Notes: generated from the letters alone by a model not told the origin. Numbered from the stretch's first letter, positions 1 to 7,335 are shown. The stretch: 13,726 bases of DNA from JBOGHU01 sp050742255 (GCA_050742255.1 JBOGHU010000105.1:1-13726), one strand, 5' to 3'. Program-made: numbers and translations.

Positions 1-2
1 GC

Positions 3-19
3 GCGGGGCTCAGCCCCGC
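3..19. terminator. Perfect palindromic hairpin overlapping the smpB stop codon
   Basis: GCGGGGCT (3-10) and AGCCCCGC (12-19) are exact inverted repeats around a single C, so the stem can be 7 bp with a 3-nt loop. It overlaps the smpB TGA. It could be part of an intrinsic terminator for leftward smpB transcription, but any T-tract would lie outside the window. Confidence 0.35.
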
Positions 20-498
20 CGGCGCCGCGCCGCCAAGGCCCGCTCCACCTCCCGGTCGGCGTCGCGCTCGGCGATGGCGCGCCGCTTGTCGTGGCGCTTG
101 CGGCCCCGGGCCAGGGCCAGCTCCACCTTCGCCTGCGAGCCGCTGAAGTACAGGCGCAGGGGCACCAGGGTCAACTGGCCCTCCCGCTCCAGGCGCCGGC
201 GGATGTGCTCGATCTCGGCCCGGTGGAGCAGGAGCTTGCGCTCCCGCTCGGGATCGTGGCCGTCGACCCCGTGGCTGTGGGCGTAGGGGGCGATGTGCAC
301 GCCCTTGAGCCACACCTCGGCGTCTCGGAGGTAGGCGTAGCTGTCGGCCAGCTGGGCCTTGGCGCCGCGCAGCGACTTGACCTCGCTGCCCCGGAGGGCG
401 ATCCCGCACTCGTAGGTGTCGAGGATGTCGTAGTCGTGTCGGGCCCGGCGGTTGGTGGCGACGACGGTGGGGCCGGGGGCGGCGTCTCGGGGGATCAC
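10..498 (-). CDS. smpB: SsrA(tmRNA)-binding protein SmpB
   Basis: SmpB binds the tRNA-like domain of tmRNA and delivers it to stalled ribosomes for trans-translation. The 162-residue product carries the family landmarks: an N-terminal ATNRRARHDYDILDTYE block (about 14-30), GSEVKSLR (37-44), a beta-barrel core with APYAHS (70-75) and LYFSG (116-120), and a basic tail with the conserved KRHDKRR segment (134-140). Length is normal for the family. The GTG start at 498 is chosen because family similarity begins within about 15 residues and a TACCCT -10 box lies 8 nt upstream on this strand, with no Shine-Dalgarno site, which suggests a leaderless message. It is divergent from mec, with 26 bp between start codons. 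The gene is complete (TGA at 10-12). The tmRNA gene often found beside smpB would lie beyond the left edge if present. Confidence 0.97.
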   Translation of the reverse strand: MIPRDAAPGPTVVATNRRARHDYDILDTYECGIALRGSEVKSLRGAKAQLADSYAYLRDAEVWLKGVHIAPYAHSHGVDGHDPERERKLLLHRAEIEHIRRRLEREGQLTLVPLRLYFSGSQAKVELALARGRKRHDKRRAIAERDADREVERALAARRRRG

Positions 499-506
499 GG
501 CCTCCG

Positions 507-516
507 AGGGTAACCT
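507..516. promoter_or_regulatory. Symmetric bidirectional -10 region shared by smpB and mec
   Basis: AGGGTAACCT reads as TAACCT on the + strand (511-516) and as TACCCT on the - strand (507-512). Both fit the TANNNT -10 pattern. The last T of each box lies exactly 8 nt from a GTG start codon: mec at 525 rightward, smpB at 498 leftward. No convincing -35 hexamer is seen for either direction, and neither gene has a Shine-Dalgarno site in the 26-bp gap. Leaderless transcription in both directions is inferred from spacing only. Confidence 0.55.
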
Positions 517-524
517 CGCCGGTC

Positions 525-929
525 GTGCTCCAGATCCGACGTCGCCAGTGGCTCGAGATCGTGGCCCACAGCCTCGACGGGCTCCCCGACGAGGCGTGTG
601 GGCTGCTGGGCGGTCGGCCCGACGGCCCCGTCGAGGTCTTCTACCCGTGCCGGAACCTGGCCGGGTCGGCCCGGGTGTACACGCTGGACCCCCGCCAGCA
701 CCTCCACGCCGACCGCGACGCCGAGGCCCGGGGCCTCGAGCTCACCGGGGTGGCCCACTCCCACACCCACACCGAGGCGTACCCCTCGCCCACCGACGTG
801 GCCCAGGCGCCCGACCCCGGGTGGCACTACGTGGTCGTGTCCCTGCGCCACCCCGAGCCCGTGCTGCGCTCCTACCGGATCGTCGACGGGAACATCTCCG
901 AGGAGCCCGTCGTCCTTCACGACCGGTAG
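525..929 (+). CDS. mec: JAMM/MPN+ metallopeptidase (Mec, Rv1334-like)
   Basis: This is a zinc-dependent JAMM (Mov34/MPN/PAD-1) isopeptidase. In Mycobacterium tuberculosis the homologue Mec cleaves the CysO-cysteine adduct to release free cysteine and recycle CysO. The 134-residue product has a complete active-site signature: Glu23 in the DEACGLL segment, then His78-Ser-His80, seven residues, Ser88-Pro-Thr-Asp91 (HxHx7SxxD). The zinc ligands H78, H80 and D91 and the acid E23 are all present, so it should be active. Length is typical for the stand-alone bacterial form. The GTG start at 525 fits a leaderless message from the TAACCT box at 511-516. It is followed 41 bp later by cysO and then cysM, the same order as in mycobacteria, which supports the substrate assignment. 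It may also trim CysO (see findings). Confidence 0.9.
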   Translation: MLQIRRRQWLEIVAHSLDGLPDEACGLLGGRPDGPVEVFYPCRNLAGSARVYTLDPRQHLHADRDAEARGLELTGVAHSHTHTEAYPSPTDVAQAPDPGWHYVVVSLRHPEPVLRSYRIVDGNISEEPVVLHDR

Positions 930-932
930 AAT
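927..932 (+). promoter_or_regulatory. Internal -10-like box (TAGAAT) before cysO
   Basis: TAGAAT matches the TATAAT consensus at five of six positions and includes the mec TAG stop. It opens an unusually AT-rich stretch (927-956) in very GC-rich surroundings. A start site near 938-942 would give cysO-cysM a transcript independent of mec. No good -35 hexamer is visible, so this is a candidate only. Confidence 0.4.
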
Positions 933-970
933 CATCAGTGAACCAGTCAACTTTTCCCGGGAGGCACCTG

Positions 971-1252
971 GTGCCGGTCAACGTCCGCCTGCCCGCCGCC
1001 CTGCGGAGCCACGCCGGGGGCCAGGCGCGGGTGGTGGCCCAGGGCACCACGATCGGCGAGGTGGTCGACGACCTGGTCCGCCAGTTCCCTACCGTGGTCT
1101 CCCACCTGAAGTCGTCCGACGGCGAGCTCCACCGGTTCGTGAACGTCTACGTCGACGACGAGGACGTGCGCTTCCTCGACGGCCTGGCCACGCCGGTGCG
1201 TGACGGCGCCGAGGTCTCGATCGTGCCCGCCGTCGCCGGTGGCCTCCGGTAG
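971..1252 (+). CDS. cysO: Ubiquitin-like sulfur-carrier protein CysO (MoaD/ThiS family)
   Basis: CysO is a small beta-grasp protein whose C-terminal Gly-Gly is turned into a thiocarboxylate that supplies sulfur to CysM. The 93-residue product resembles mycobacterial CysO through its length: SHAGGQ near 13-18, LHRFVNVYVDDEDVRF (53-68), and a final block ending in PAVAGG (86-91). Unlike M. tuberculosis CysO, which ends at the glycine pair, this protein has two further residues, Leu92 and Arg93, before the TAG stop. They would have to be removed before activation. The GTG start at 971 is preferred because GGGAGG at 959-964 is a good Shine-Dalgarno site with 6-nt spacing and because similarity begins there. 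An in-frame GTG at 938 would add 11 residues. The gene lies 9 bp before cysM. Confidence 0.92.
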   Translation: MPVNVRLPAALRSHAGGQARVVAQGTTIGEVVDDLVRQFPTVVSHLKSSDGELHRFVNVYVDDEDVRFLDGLATPVRDGAEVSIVPAVAGGLR

Positions 1253-1261
1253 GGGGCGACG

Positions 1262-2209
1262 GTGGCCGCCTACGACTCGGTGCTCGACCTGGTCGGCAAC
1301 ACCCCCCTGGTCGAGGTCTCCGAGCTCAGCCCCGAGCCCAGGGTCCGCATCCTGGCCAAGCTGGAGGGGCAGAACCCCGGCGGCTCCCTGAAGGACAGGG
1401 CCGCTCTGGCCATGGTCGAGGAGGCGGAGAAGGAGGGGCGCCTGGGGCCGGGGTCGGTGGTGATCGAGTCCTCGTCGGGCAACACCGGCATCGCCCTGGC
1501 GCTGATCTGCCGGGTCCGGGGCTACCACCTGAAGGTCGTGCTGCCCGACAACGTCTCGGTCGAGCGTCGCCAGCTGCTGGAGGTGTGGGGGGCGGAGATC
1601 CTGTCCTCGCCGCCAGCCGAGGGCTCCAACGGCGCCATGCGCCGGGCCCAGGCCCTGGCCGCCGAGCACCCCGAGTGGTACTTCCCCTACCAGTACGGCA
1701 ACCCCGCCAACCCCAAGGCCCACTACGAGGGCACCGGCCCTGAGATCTGGCGGGACTGCCCCGAGGTCACCCACTTCGTGGCCGGACTGGGTACCGCCGG
1801 CACCCTGGTGGGCGTGGCCCGGTTCCTCAAGGAGCGCAACCCGGCGGTGGAGGTGTGGGCCATCGAGCCGCCGGCGGGGGAGACCGTCGACGGTCTGAAG
1901 AACCTGGCCGAGGGGTTCATCCCCCCGGTGCTGGCCGACAACGACGGCTTCGCGCTGCTGGACCGAAAGATGATCGTGCGTGCCCGGGAATCGGTGGAGT
2001 GGACCCGCCGCCTCCTCGACGTGGGAATCTTCGCCGGCATCTCCTCGGGGGCGGCCATGGCTGGAGCGGTCCGCTGTGCCGAGCGCATCGAGGAGGGCAC
2101 CGTGGTCACCATCCTGGCCGACGGGGGGTGGAAGTACCTCTCCAGCGGAGCCTGGACCGCCGACCTGGACGAGGTCAGCGAGCGGGCCGAGCGGACCATC
2201 TACTTCTGA
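1262..2209 (+). CDS. cysM: CysO-dependent cysteine synthase (O-phosphoserine sulfhydrylase) CysM
   Basis: This is a PLP-dependent beta-replacement enzyme of the cysteine synthase family, 315 residues. Visible landmarks are VGNTPLVEV near the N-terminus (11-19), the PLP lysine K44 in NPGGSLKDRAA, the substrate loop SSSGNTG (about 90-96), a glycine-rich phosphate loop AGLGTAGTLVG, and a C-terminal GGWKYLSSGAW segment like that of mycobacterial CysM. The last feature and the adjacent mec and cysO genes favour the CysM type, which uses O-phosphoserine and CysO thiocarboxylate, over the CysK type that uses O-acetylserine and sulfide. The GTG start at 1262 has AGGGGG 5 nt upstream. Substrate preference is inferred from context and similarity and cannot be read directly from the sequence. 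Confidence 0.93.
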   Translation: MAAYDSVLDLVGNTPLVEVSELSPEPRVRILAKLEGQNPGGSLKDRAALAMVEEAEKEGRLGPGSVVIESSSGNTGIALALICRVRGYHLKVVLPDNVSVERRQLLEVWGAEILSSPPAEGSNGAMRRAQALAAEHPEWYFPYQYGNPANPKAHYEGTGPEIWRDCPEVTHFVAGLGTAGTLVGVARFLKERNPAVEVWAIEPPAGETVDGLKNLAEGFIPPVLADNDGFALLDRKMIVRARESVEWTRRLLDVGIFAGISSGAAMAGAVRCAERIEEGTVVTILADGGWKYLSSGAWTADLDEVSERAERTIYF

Positions 2210-2215
2210 CCGGCT

Positions 2216-2235
2216 CCGTCGTGGGGGCTCGACGG
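2216..2235 (+). other. Small inverted repeat between cysM and murI
   Basis: CCGTCG (2216-2221) and CGACGG (2230-2235) can form a 6-bp stem with an 8-nt loop in the 37-bp gap. There is no T-tract. It might modulate read-through or protect the cysM 3' end, but a stem this short is expected often by chance at this GC content. Confidence 0.2.
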
Positions 2236-2246
2236 GCAGGGACGGG

Positions 2247-3074
2247 GTGAGCCGGGCCGGGGTGGAAGAGGCGCCGGTCGGCATGTTCGACAGCGGCGTG
2301 GGCGGGCTGACCGTGGCCCGGGCGGTGATCGACCTGCTCCCCGCCGAGCACCTGGTGTACGTGGGCGACACTGCCCGCTACCCCTACGGCCCCCGCAACC
2401 CCGACCAGGTGCGGGCCTTCGCCCACCAGATCGCCCGTCACCTGGTGGAGCGGGAGGGGGCCAAGCTGGTCGTCGTGGCCTGCAACACCGCCGCCGCCAC
2501 GGCTCTCGATGAGCTGGCCGCCGCCCTCCCCGTCCCGGTGGCGGGCGTGATCGAGCCCGGCGTAAGGGGGGCCCTGGCCGCCACCCGCAGCGGGCGGGTC
2601 GGGGTCATCGGCACGGTGGGGACCATCGCCTCGGGCGCCTACCAGCGGGCGGTCGCCGCCGCCGACCCGGGGGTGGTGCTGACCTGCGCCGCCTGCCCCG
2701 GCTTCGTGGAGTTCGTGGAGCGGGGCGAGACGGCCGGAGACCAGGTCCACGTCCTGGCCGAGCGGCTGCTGGCGCCGGTCCGCGCCGCCGGGGTGGACAC
2801 CCTGCTGCTGGGCTGCACCCACTACCCGTTCCTCGCACGTACCATCAGCGACGTGGTCGGGAGGGAGGTGGTGCTGGTGTCGTCGGCCGACGAGACCGCC
2901 TTCGCGGTGCGCTCTTCCCTCGGGGCCACGGGCCTGGCCCGGGACCCCGGGGCGGGGCCCGGGCGGCGGCGGTTCGTGTCCTCGGGCGACGCCGCCTGGT
3001 TCGCCGACCTCGGGCGCGGCCTCCTCGGCCCCGAGCTGGGCCCGGTAGAGCCGGTGGCATGGCCGCCGGGATGA
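2247..3074 (+). CDS. murI: Glutamate racemase MurI
   Basis: MurI interconverts L- and D-glutamate in the cytoplasm, supplying D-Glu for peptidoglycan. The cofactor-independent two-cysteine mechanism is visible: Cys79 in VVACNTAAA and Cys190 in LLGCTHYPF, with the N-terminal FDSGVGGLTV (14-23) and the YVGDTARYPYG loop (38-48). At 275 residues it is of normal length. The GTG at 2247 is taken as the start because it leaves a usual short lead-in before FDSGVGG and has a purine-rich GGCAGGGA upstream. GTG at 2262 is an alternative that shortens the protein by five residues. The stop overlaps the ATG of the next gene (ATGA at 3071-3074), indicating translational coupling. In M. tuberculosis a rhomboid gene separates cysM and murI, and here it is absent. 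Confidence 0.95.
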   Translation: MSRAGVEEAPVGMFDSGVGGLTVARAVIDLLPAEHLVYVGDTARYPYGPRNPDQVRAFAHQIARHLVEREGAKLVVVACNTAAATALDELAAALPVPVAGVIEPGVRGALAATRSGRVGVIGTVGTIASGAYQRAVAAADPGVVLTCAACPGFVEFVERGETAGDQVHVLAERLLAPVRAAGVDTLLLGCTHYPFLARTISDVVGREVVLVSSADETAFAVRSSLGATGLARDPGAGPGRRRFVSSGDAAWFADLGRGLLGPELGPVEPVAWPPG

Positions 3075-3804
3075 GCCTCACTGTCACCGTGCTCGGGTGC
3101 TCGGGCTCCTACGCCGGCCCGGGGGGGGCGTGCAGCGGCTACCTGGTGCAGGGTGGGGGGGTGTCGGTGTGGCTGGACGCCGGCCCGGGGACCCTGGCCC
3201 ACCTCCAGCGCCACCTCGACCTCGACGACCTCGACGCCGTGGTCCTCAGCCATGCCCACCCCGACCACTGGGTCGACGTGCTGCCCTACCACAACGTGCT
3301 CCGCCACATCCGGGTACGCCGCGGCGTGCCGGTGGTGTCCCCGGCCGAGGTCCGCCGCCTGGCCGGCGAGGTCAACGGGGAGCTCCGACCCGCATTCGAC
3401 TGGCAGGTGGTGGCCGACGGGGCCACGGTGGCCATCGGCGGCCTCGGGCTGGGCTTCTCCCGAACCGACCACCCCCCCGAGACCCTGGCGGTGCGCGTCG
3501 ACGGCGACGGCGCCTCCCTCGGCTACACCGCCGACACCGGGGCGGGCTGGTCGCTGTCCGAGCTGGGCCCGGGGCTGGGCCTGGCACTGTGCGAGGCCAC
3601 CCTGCCCGCCGGCGACGAGGACCGGTTCCAGCACCTCACCGCCCGCCAGGCCGGGGAGTCGGCCCGCGCCGCCGGCGCCGCCCGGCTGGTGCTCACCCAC
3701 CTCCAGCCCGGTGTGGACCCCGGCCGGGCCCGCGCCGACGGCACCGCCGCCTTCGGGGCGCCGGTCGAGGTGGCCCGGATCGACGCCCGCTACGAGGTCG
3801 GCGG

Positions 3805-3808
<4 letters not shown>
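3071..3808 (+). CDS. Metallo-beta-lactamase-fold hydrolase (Rv1339-like)
   Basis: The 245-residue product belongs to the metallo-beta-lactamase superfamily. The metal signature HAHPDH is at 61-66 (LSHAHPDHWVDVLP). Later ligand candidates are His134, Asp155 in GYTADTG, and His210 in LVLTHLQP. The N-terminal VTVLGCSGSYAGPGGACSGYLV is typical of the RNase Z-like/phosphodiesterase branch. The M. tuberculosis homologue in the same place, Rv1339, has been reported as an atypical cyclic-AMP phosphodiesterase. That activity is carried over by synteny and is not shown here. The ATG at 3071 overlaps the murI stop and is preferred. An in-frame ATG at 3059 would add four residues. Its own stop overlaps the rph GTG. 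A tRNA 3'-processing role is a weaker alternative. Confidence 0.85.
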
Positions 3809-4571
<763 letters not shown>

Positions 4572-4575
<4 letters not shown>

Positions 4576-5147
4576 GGCTGGTCCTGGCCACCGCCAACCC
4601 CGACAAGGCGGCCGAGATCGCCGTGCTCCTGGGAGAGCAGGCCGGCGTGGAGCTGGCCCCCCGGCCCCCCGGCCTGCCCGTCCCCGCCGAGGGCGGCGCC
4701 ACCCTGGAGGAGAACGCCCGCACCAAGGCCCGGGCCGTGGCTCTGGCCACCGGGGCGGCGGCGGTGGCCGACGACACCGGCCTGGAGGTGGAGGCCCTGG
4801 GCGGCGCCCCGGGGGTGCGCACCGCCCGGTGGGCGGGTCCCGGCGCCACCTACGCCGACAACGTGGCCAGGCTGCTGGACGACCTGGAGGGGGTGGCGGA
4901 CCGCCGGGCCAGGTGGCGGACGGTGGCCGTGGTGGCCTGGCCCGACGGCTCCGAGGTGGTGGCCGAGGGCACCTGCCAGGGGACGGTCGCCCTCTCGCCC
5001 CGGGGCACGGGCGGGTTCGGTTACGACCCCGTCTTCGTCCCCGACGACGGAGATGGCCGCACGTTCGCCGAGCTTCCCCCCGAGGAGAAGAACGCCCGAT
5101 CCCACCGGGGCCGGGCGTTCCGGGCCTTGGTCCGGCTTCTCGCCTAG
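4572..5147 (+). CDS. rdgB: RdgB/HAM1 non-canonical purine NTP pyrophosphatase
   Basis: RdgB hydrolyses dITP, ITP and XTP to monophosphates, keeping deaminated purines out of DNA and RNA. The 191-residue protein has the family motifs in order: LATANPDKAAEI near the N-terminus, LEENARTKA (about 46-54), VADDTGLEVEALGGAPG (about 65-81), TGGFGYDPVF (about 146-155) and SHRGRAF near the end. The GTG at 4572 overlaps the rph TGA (GTGA). It is the last gene of the rightward operon. The TAG is followed at once by a 12-bp palindrome and a strong hairpin shared with the convergent HAD gene. Confidence 0.96.
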
Positions 5148-5159
5148 CCGGGTACCCGG
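5148..5159. repeat. 12-bp perfect palindrome just after the rdgB stop
   Basis: CCGGGTACCCGG is an exact palindrome beginning immediately after the rdgB TAG. It precedes the large hairpin by two bases. It has no loop, so it is a weak RNA stem by itself. It could extend the terminator structure or be a protein site. Confidence 0.4.
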
Positions 5160-5161
5160 TT

Positions 5162-5193
5162 CCGGGGACGGCTAGGGGAGAAGCCGTCCCCGG
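5162..5193. terminator. Bidirectional intrinsic terminator between rdgB and the HAD gene
   Basis: CCGGGGACGGCT (5162-5173) and AGCCGTCCCCGG (5182-5193) form a perfect 12-bp stem with an 8-nt loop. The stem overlaps the HAD stop codon (5172-5174) and lies 14 nt after the rdgB stop, as expected for a hairpin ending two convergent transcripts. No T-run follows on either strand, which is usual for hairpin terminators in high-GC actinobacteria. Confidence 0.75.
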
Positions 5194-5969
5194 CCCCGGG
5201 CGGCCACGAGGCGGGCGAGGGTGGCCCCGTCGAGGCGGCCCGGGGGGTCGAGGTGGTGGGGATCACGGAGCACCTGAGCGGGGGCCTCGGGCGTGCCGAA
5301 GCCGTCGAGGACCAGGTCGGCCCCGGCCAGGTCCTGGTGCCGGGTGTAGTCGTTCACCACCACCGCGCAGGCCAGGTCGGCGGCGGCCGCCGCCACCACC
5401 CCGTTGTGGGAGTCCTCCACGGCCGCGGCCCCTGAGGCGGGGACCCCGAGGCGCTCCAGGGCCATGGTGAAGGCGCTGGGGTCGGGCTTGCGCTCCGGTG
5501 CCTCGTCGCCGGCGACCACCACCTCGAAGCGGTCGGGGCCGAAGAGGCGGCCCAGCAGGGGCACCACCCAGTCCCGGGTCCCGGTCGTGGCCACGGCCAG
5601 GCGGACGGCTGCCGCCTCCAGGTCGTCGAGGAGCGCCGCCGCCCCGGGGCGGGCGTCGACGTGGCCGTCGGCCACGAGCCGGAGGAAGAGCTCGGTCTTG
5701 CGGACGTGCAGGCGGGGGACCAGCTCGTCCAGCTCGGGCTCGGGGACCCCCCGGCCACCGAGGTGGGCCCGCAGCCGCCGCCGCCCGCCGGTGATGGCCA
5801 ACAGCTCCCCGTAGCGCTCGACGTCCCAGCGGTCGGGCAGACCCAGCTCCTCGAAGGCCCGGTTGAAGGCCACCCGGTGGCCGTCCCGCTCGGTGTCGGC
5901 GAGGGTGCCGTCGACGTCGAAGACCACGGCGACCAGGGCATCGGCGCCGGGATCAGGTGGCTCCCCCAT
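5172..5969 (-). CDS. HAD-family phosphatase, CbbY-like
   Basis: The 265-residue product is a haloacid-dehalogenase-superfamily hydrolase. It shows the nucleophile motif FDVDGTLADTERDGHRVAFNRAF (Asp18 and Asp20), motif II Thr in VATTGTRD, motif III Lys in PERKPDPSAF, and the acidic motif IV VEDSHNGVVAA. The TERDGHRVAFNRAF run and the overall layout resemble CbbY, a sugar-bisphosphate phosphatase. The true substrate (xylulose-1,5-bisphosphate, a beta-phosphoglucomutase-type sugar phosphate, or another) cannot be decided, and no Calvin-cycle genes are nearby. The ATG at 5969 is chosen because a TACGGT -10 box lies 9 nt upstream. A GTG at 5975 would add two residues. It stands alone on the minus strand, divergent from ftsY. 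Confidence 0.85.
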   Translation of the reverse strand: MGEPPDPGADALVAVVFDVDGTLADTERDGHRVAFNRAFEELGLPDRWDVERYGELLAITGGRRRLRAHLGGRGVPEPELDELVPRLHVRKTELFLRLVADGHVDARPGAAALLDDLEAAAVRLAVATTGTRDWVVPLLGRLFGPDRFEVVVAGDEAPERKPDPSAFTMALERLGVPASGAAAVEDSHNGVVAAAAADLACAVVVNDYTRHQDLAGADLVLDGFGTPEAPAQVLRDPHHLDPPGRLDGATLARLVAARGRGRLLP

Positions 5970-5978
5970 GTCCACCGA

Positions 5979-5984
5979 ACCGTA
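5979..5984 (-). promoter_or_regulatory. -10 box (TACGGT) of the HAD gene
   Basis: On the minus strand TACGGT fits TANNNT and lies 9 nt before the ATG at 5969, with no Shine-Dalgarno site between. This is consistent with a leaderless transcript. No -35 match was found. Confidence 0.4.
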
Positions 5985-6027
5985 CCGGACCGCCGGCGGC
6001 CCCTGGGGCGTGGTGGGGCGGCCTGGG

Positions 6028-6033
6028 TAGGCT
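6028..6033 (+). promoter_or_regulatory. -10 box (TAGGCT) of ftsY
   Basis: TAGGCT fits TANNNT and is followed by 9 nt and then the ftsY ATG, with no Shine-Dalgarno site. It sits in a 73-bp divergent gap with the HAD gene. A -35 hexamer is not evident. Confidence 0.4.
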
Positions 6034-6042
6034 GCGGGTCAC

Positions 6043-7248
6043 ATGGAGGTGCTGGTCCTGGTCCTCTCCGTCCTGGTCCTGGTGACGGTGGTGAGCGGCG
6101 TGGTCGCCTCCGTCCGGCGCGAGCGGGGGATCGAGGAGCACGTCCCCCCCGAGGCCCCCGAGGCCCCGCCCGCCGGCCACGCGGACGTGCCGGGGCCGAG
6201 CTCGGGCGTGGGCCTGGCTCCCCGACCCGGCGAGTCCCCCCCCACCGAGGACGACCCCACCCTCACCGCGCCCGAGCCCGACCGCCGGACCGTGGCCGAG
6301 ATCGAGGACGCCCTGGCCCAGGCGGTGGAGCCCGAGCAGGCGGAGGCGGTCAAGCCCAGCTTCCGGGAGCGCCTGACCAAGGCCCGCAGCCTGCTGGCCG
6401 GCTACGTCTCCTCGGTCCTCTCCCGCGCCGTCATCGACGAGGAGACCTGGGCGGAGCTGGAGGAGGCCCTGGTCCGCGCCGACGTGGGGGTTCGGACCAC
6501 CGCCACCCTGATCGAGGACCTCCGGCGGGAGGCGGCCGAGGAGCAGATCACCGACCCCGAGGCCCTGCTGACCCAGCTCAAGGGCCACCTGAAGGCGCGG
6601 CTGGCTCTCGGAGACCGCAGCTTGCGCTTCGAGTCGGGCAGCCCCAACGTCTGGCTCTTCGTCGGGGTCAACGGCGTGGGCAAGACCACCACCATCGCCA
6701 AGGTGGGCAAGCAGCAGCAGGAGGGGGGGCGGGCGGTGGTGATGGCGGCCGGGGACACGTTCCGGGCCGCCGCCACCGAGCAGCTCGAACGGTGGGCCCG
6801 GCGCGTCCAGGCCGACATGGTCCGGGGCGCCGAGGGCGGGGACCCCAGCTCGGTGATCTTCGACGCGGTGCAGCGGGCGGCCGCCACCGACGCCCAGCTG
6901 GTGCTGGCCGACACCGCCGGGCGCCTCCACACCAAGGTGAACCTGATGGAGGAGCTCCGCAAGGTGCGGCGGGTGGCCGAGAAGCCGCCGGGCCGGGTCA
7001 CCGAGGTCCTCCTCGTGCTCGACGCCACCACCGGCCAGAACGGCCTCGCCCAGGCCCGCCAGTTCACCGAGGCGGTCGAGGTCACCGGCGTGGTGCTCAC
7101 CAAGCTCGACGGCTCTGCCAAGGGGGGCATCGTGCTGGCCATCCAGACCGAGCTCGGCATCCCCGTCAAGCTGGTGGGCCTGGGCGAGACCGTCGACGAC
7201 CTGGTGGAGTTCGACCCCGACGAGTTCGTGGAGGCCCTCCTGTCCTGA
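6043..7248 (+). CDS. ftsY: Signal recognition particle receptor FtsY
   Basis: FtsY is the membrane-associated SRP receptor GTPase that docks Ffh-ribosome complexes at the Sec translocon. The 401-residue protein starts with a hydrophobic segment (2-23) that should be an N-terminal membrane anchor, then a Pro/Glu-rich acidic linker (30-105). The N domain follows (about 105-195) and the G domain has G1 GVNGVGKTTT (208-217), DTFRAAA (238-244), DTAGR (290-294) and TKLDGSAKGG (353-362). The TKLDGSAKGG motif separates FtsY from Ffh, which has a G-D-A-R-G-G version. The transmembrane start is a form seen in actinobacterial FtsY. The ATG at 6043 has a TAGGCT box 9 nt upstream. It is followed by ffh after an 87-bp gap with its own hairpin and promoter. 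Confidence 0.97.
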   Translation: MEVLVLVLSVLVLVTVVSGVVASVRRERGIEEHVPPEAPEAPPAGHADVPGPSSGVGLAPRPGESPPTEDDPTLTAPEPDRRTVAEIEDALAQAVEPEQAEAVKPSFRERLTKARSLLAGYVSSVLSRAVIDEETWAELEEALVRADVGVRTTATLIEDLRREAAEEQITDPEALLTQLKGHLKARLALGDRSLRFESGSPNVWLFVGVNGVGKTTTIAKVGKQQQEGGRAVVMAAGDTFRAAATEQLERWARRVQADMVRGAEGGDPSSVIFDAVQRAAATDAQLVLADTAGRLHTKVNLMEELRKVRRVAEKPPGRVTEVLLVLDATTGQNGLAQARQFTEAVEVTGVVLTKLDGSAKGGIVLAIQTELGIPVKLVGLGETVDDLVEFDPDEFVEALLS

Positions 7249-7261
7249 TGCCGCGCCGCCT

Positions 7262-7277
7262 GGCGCCGCCCGGCGCC
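7262..7277 (+). terminator. GC hairpin between ftsY and ffh
   Basis: GGCGCCG (7262-7268) and CGGCGCC (7271-7277) are exact inverted repeats, which in practice give a 6-bp stem and 4-nt loop. They lie within a run of GGCGCCGCC-like direct repeats 14 nt after the ftsY stop and ahead of the ffh promoter. There is no T-tract. It may be a weak terminator or attenuator. Confidence 0.35.
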
Positions 7278-7319
7278 GCCCTGAGCGACCACCCCCTCGC
7301 CTCGGGTGGGGGCCACCGG

Positions 7320-7325
7320 TAACCT
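7320..7325 (+). promoter_or_regulatory. -10 box (TAACCT) of ffh
   Basis: TAACCT, the same hexamer as before mec, lies 10 nt before the ATG at 7336. It argues for the ATG rather than the in-frame GTG at 7306 as the ffh start, because a transcript beginning near 7333 would not contain the GTG. Confidence 0.45.
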
Positions 7326-7335
7326 GGGTCACCGC

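Noticed and set aside
947..2371. 474-codon open frame on the minus strand opposite cysO, cysM and part of murI
   Set aside because: It lies opposite well-supported genes, encodes a His/Gly/Val/Asp/Gln-rich composition typical of the complement of GC3-rich codons, and shows no recognisable domain.
5172..5969. Assigning the HAD protein as the Calvin-cycle enzyme CbbY
   Set aside because: The motif block is similar, but no RuBisCO or other cbb genes are nearby and HAD substrates cannot be read from these motifs, so no gene symbol is given.
7306..7335. Upstream GTG as the start of ffh
   Set aside because: It would add ten residues with no family counterpart and would place the start codon before the TAACCT -10 box. 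The ATG at 7336 matches the usual Ffh N-terminus.
7249..7335. Possible riboswitch or leader peptide before ffh
   Set aside because: The 87-bp gap holds only GC-rich direct repeats and a short hairpin. The promoter box lies 10 nt before the start, leaving no room for a leader structure in the transcript.
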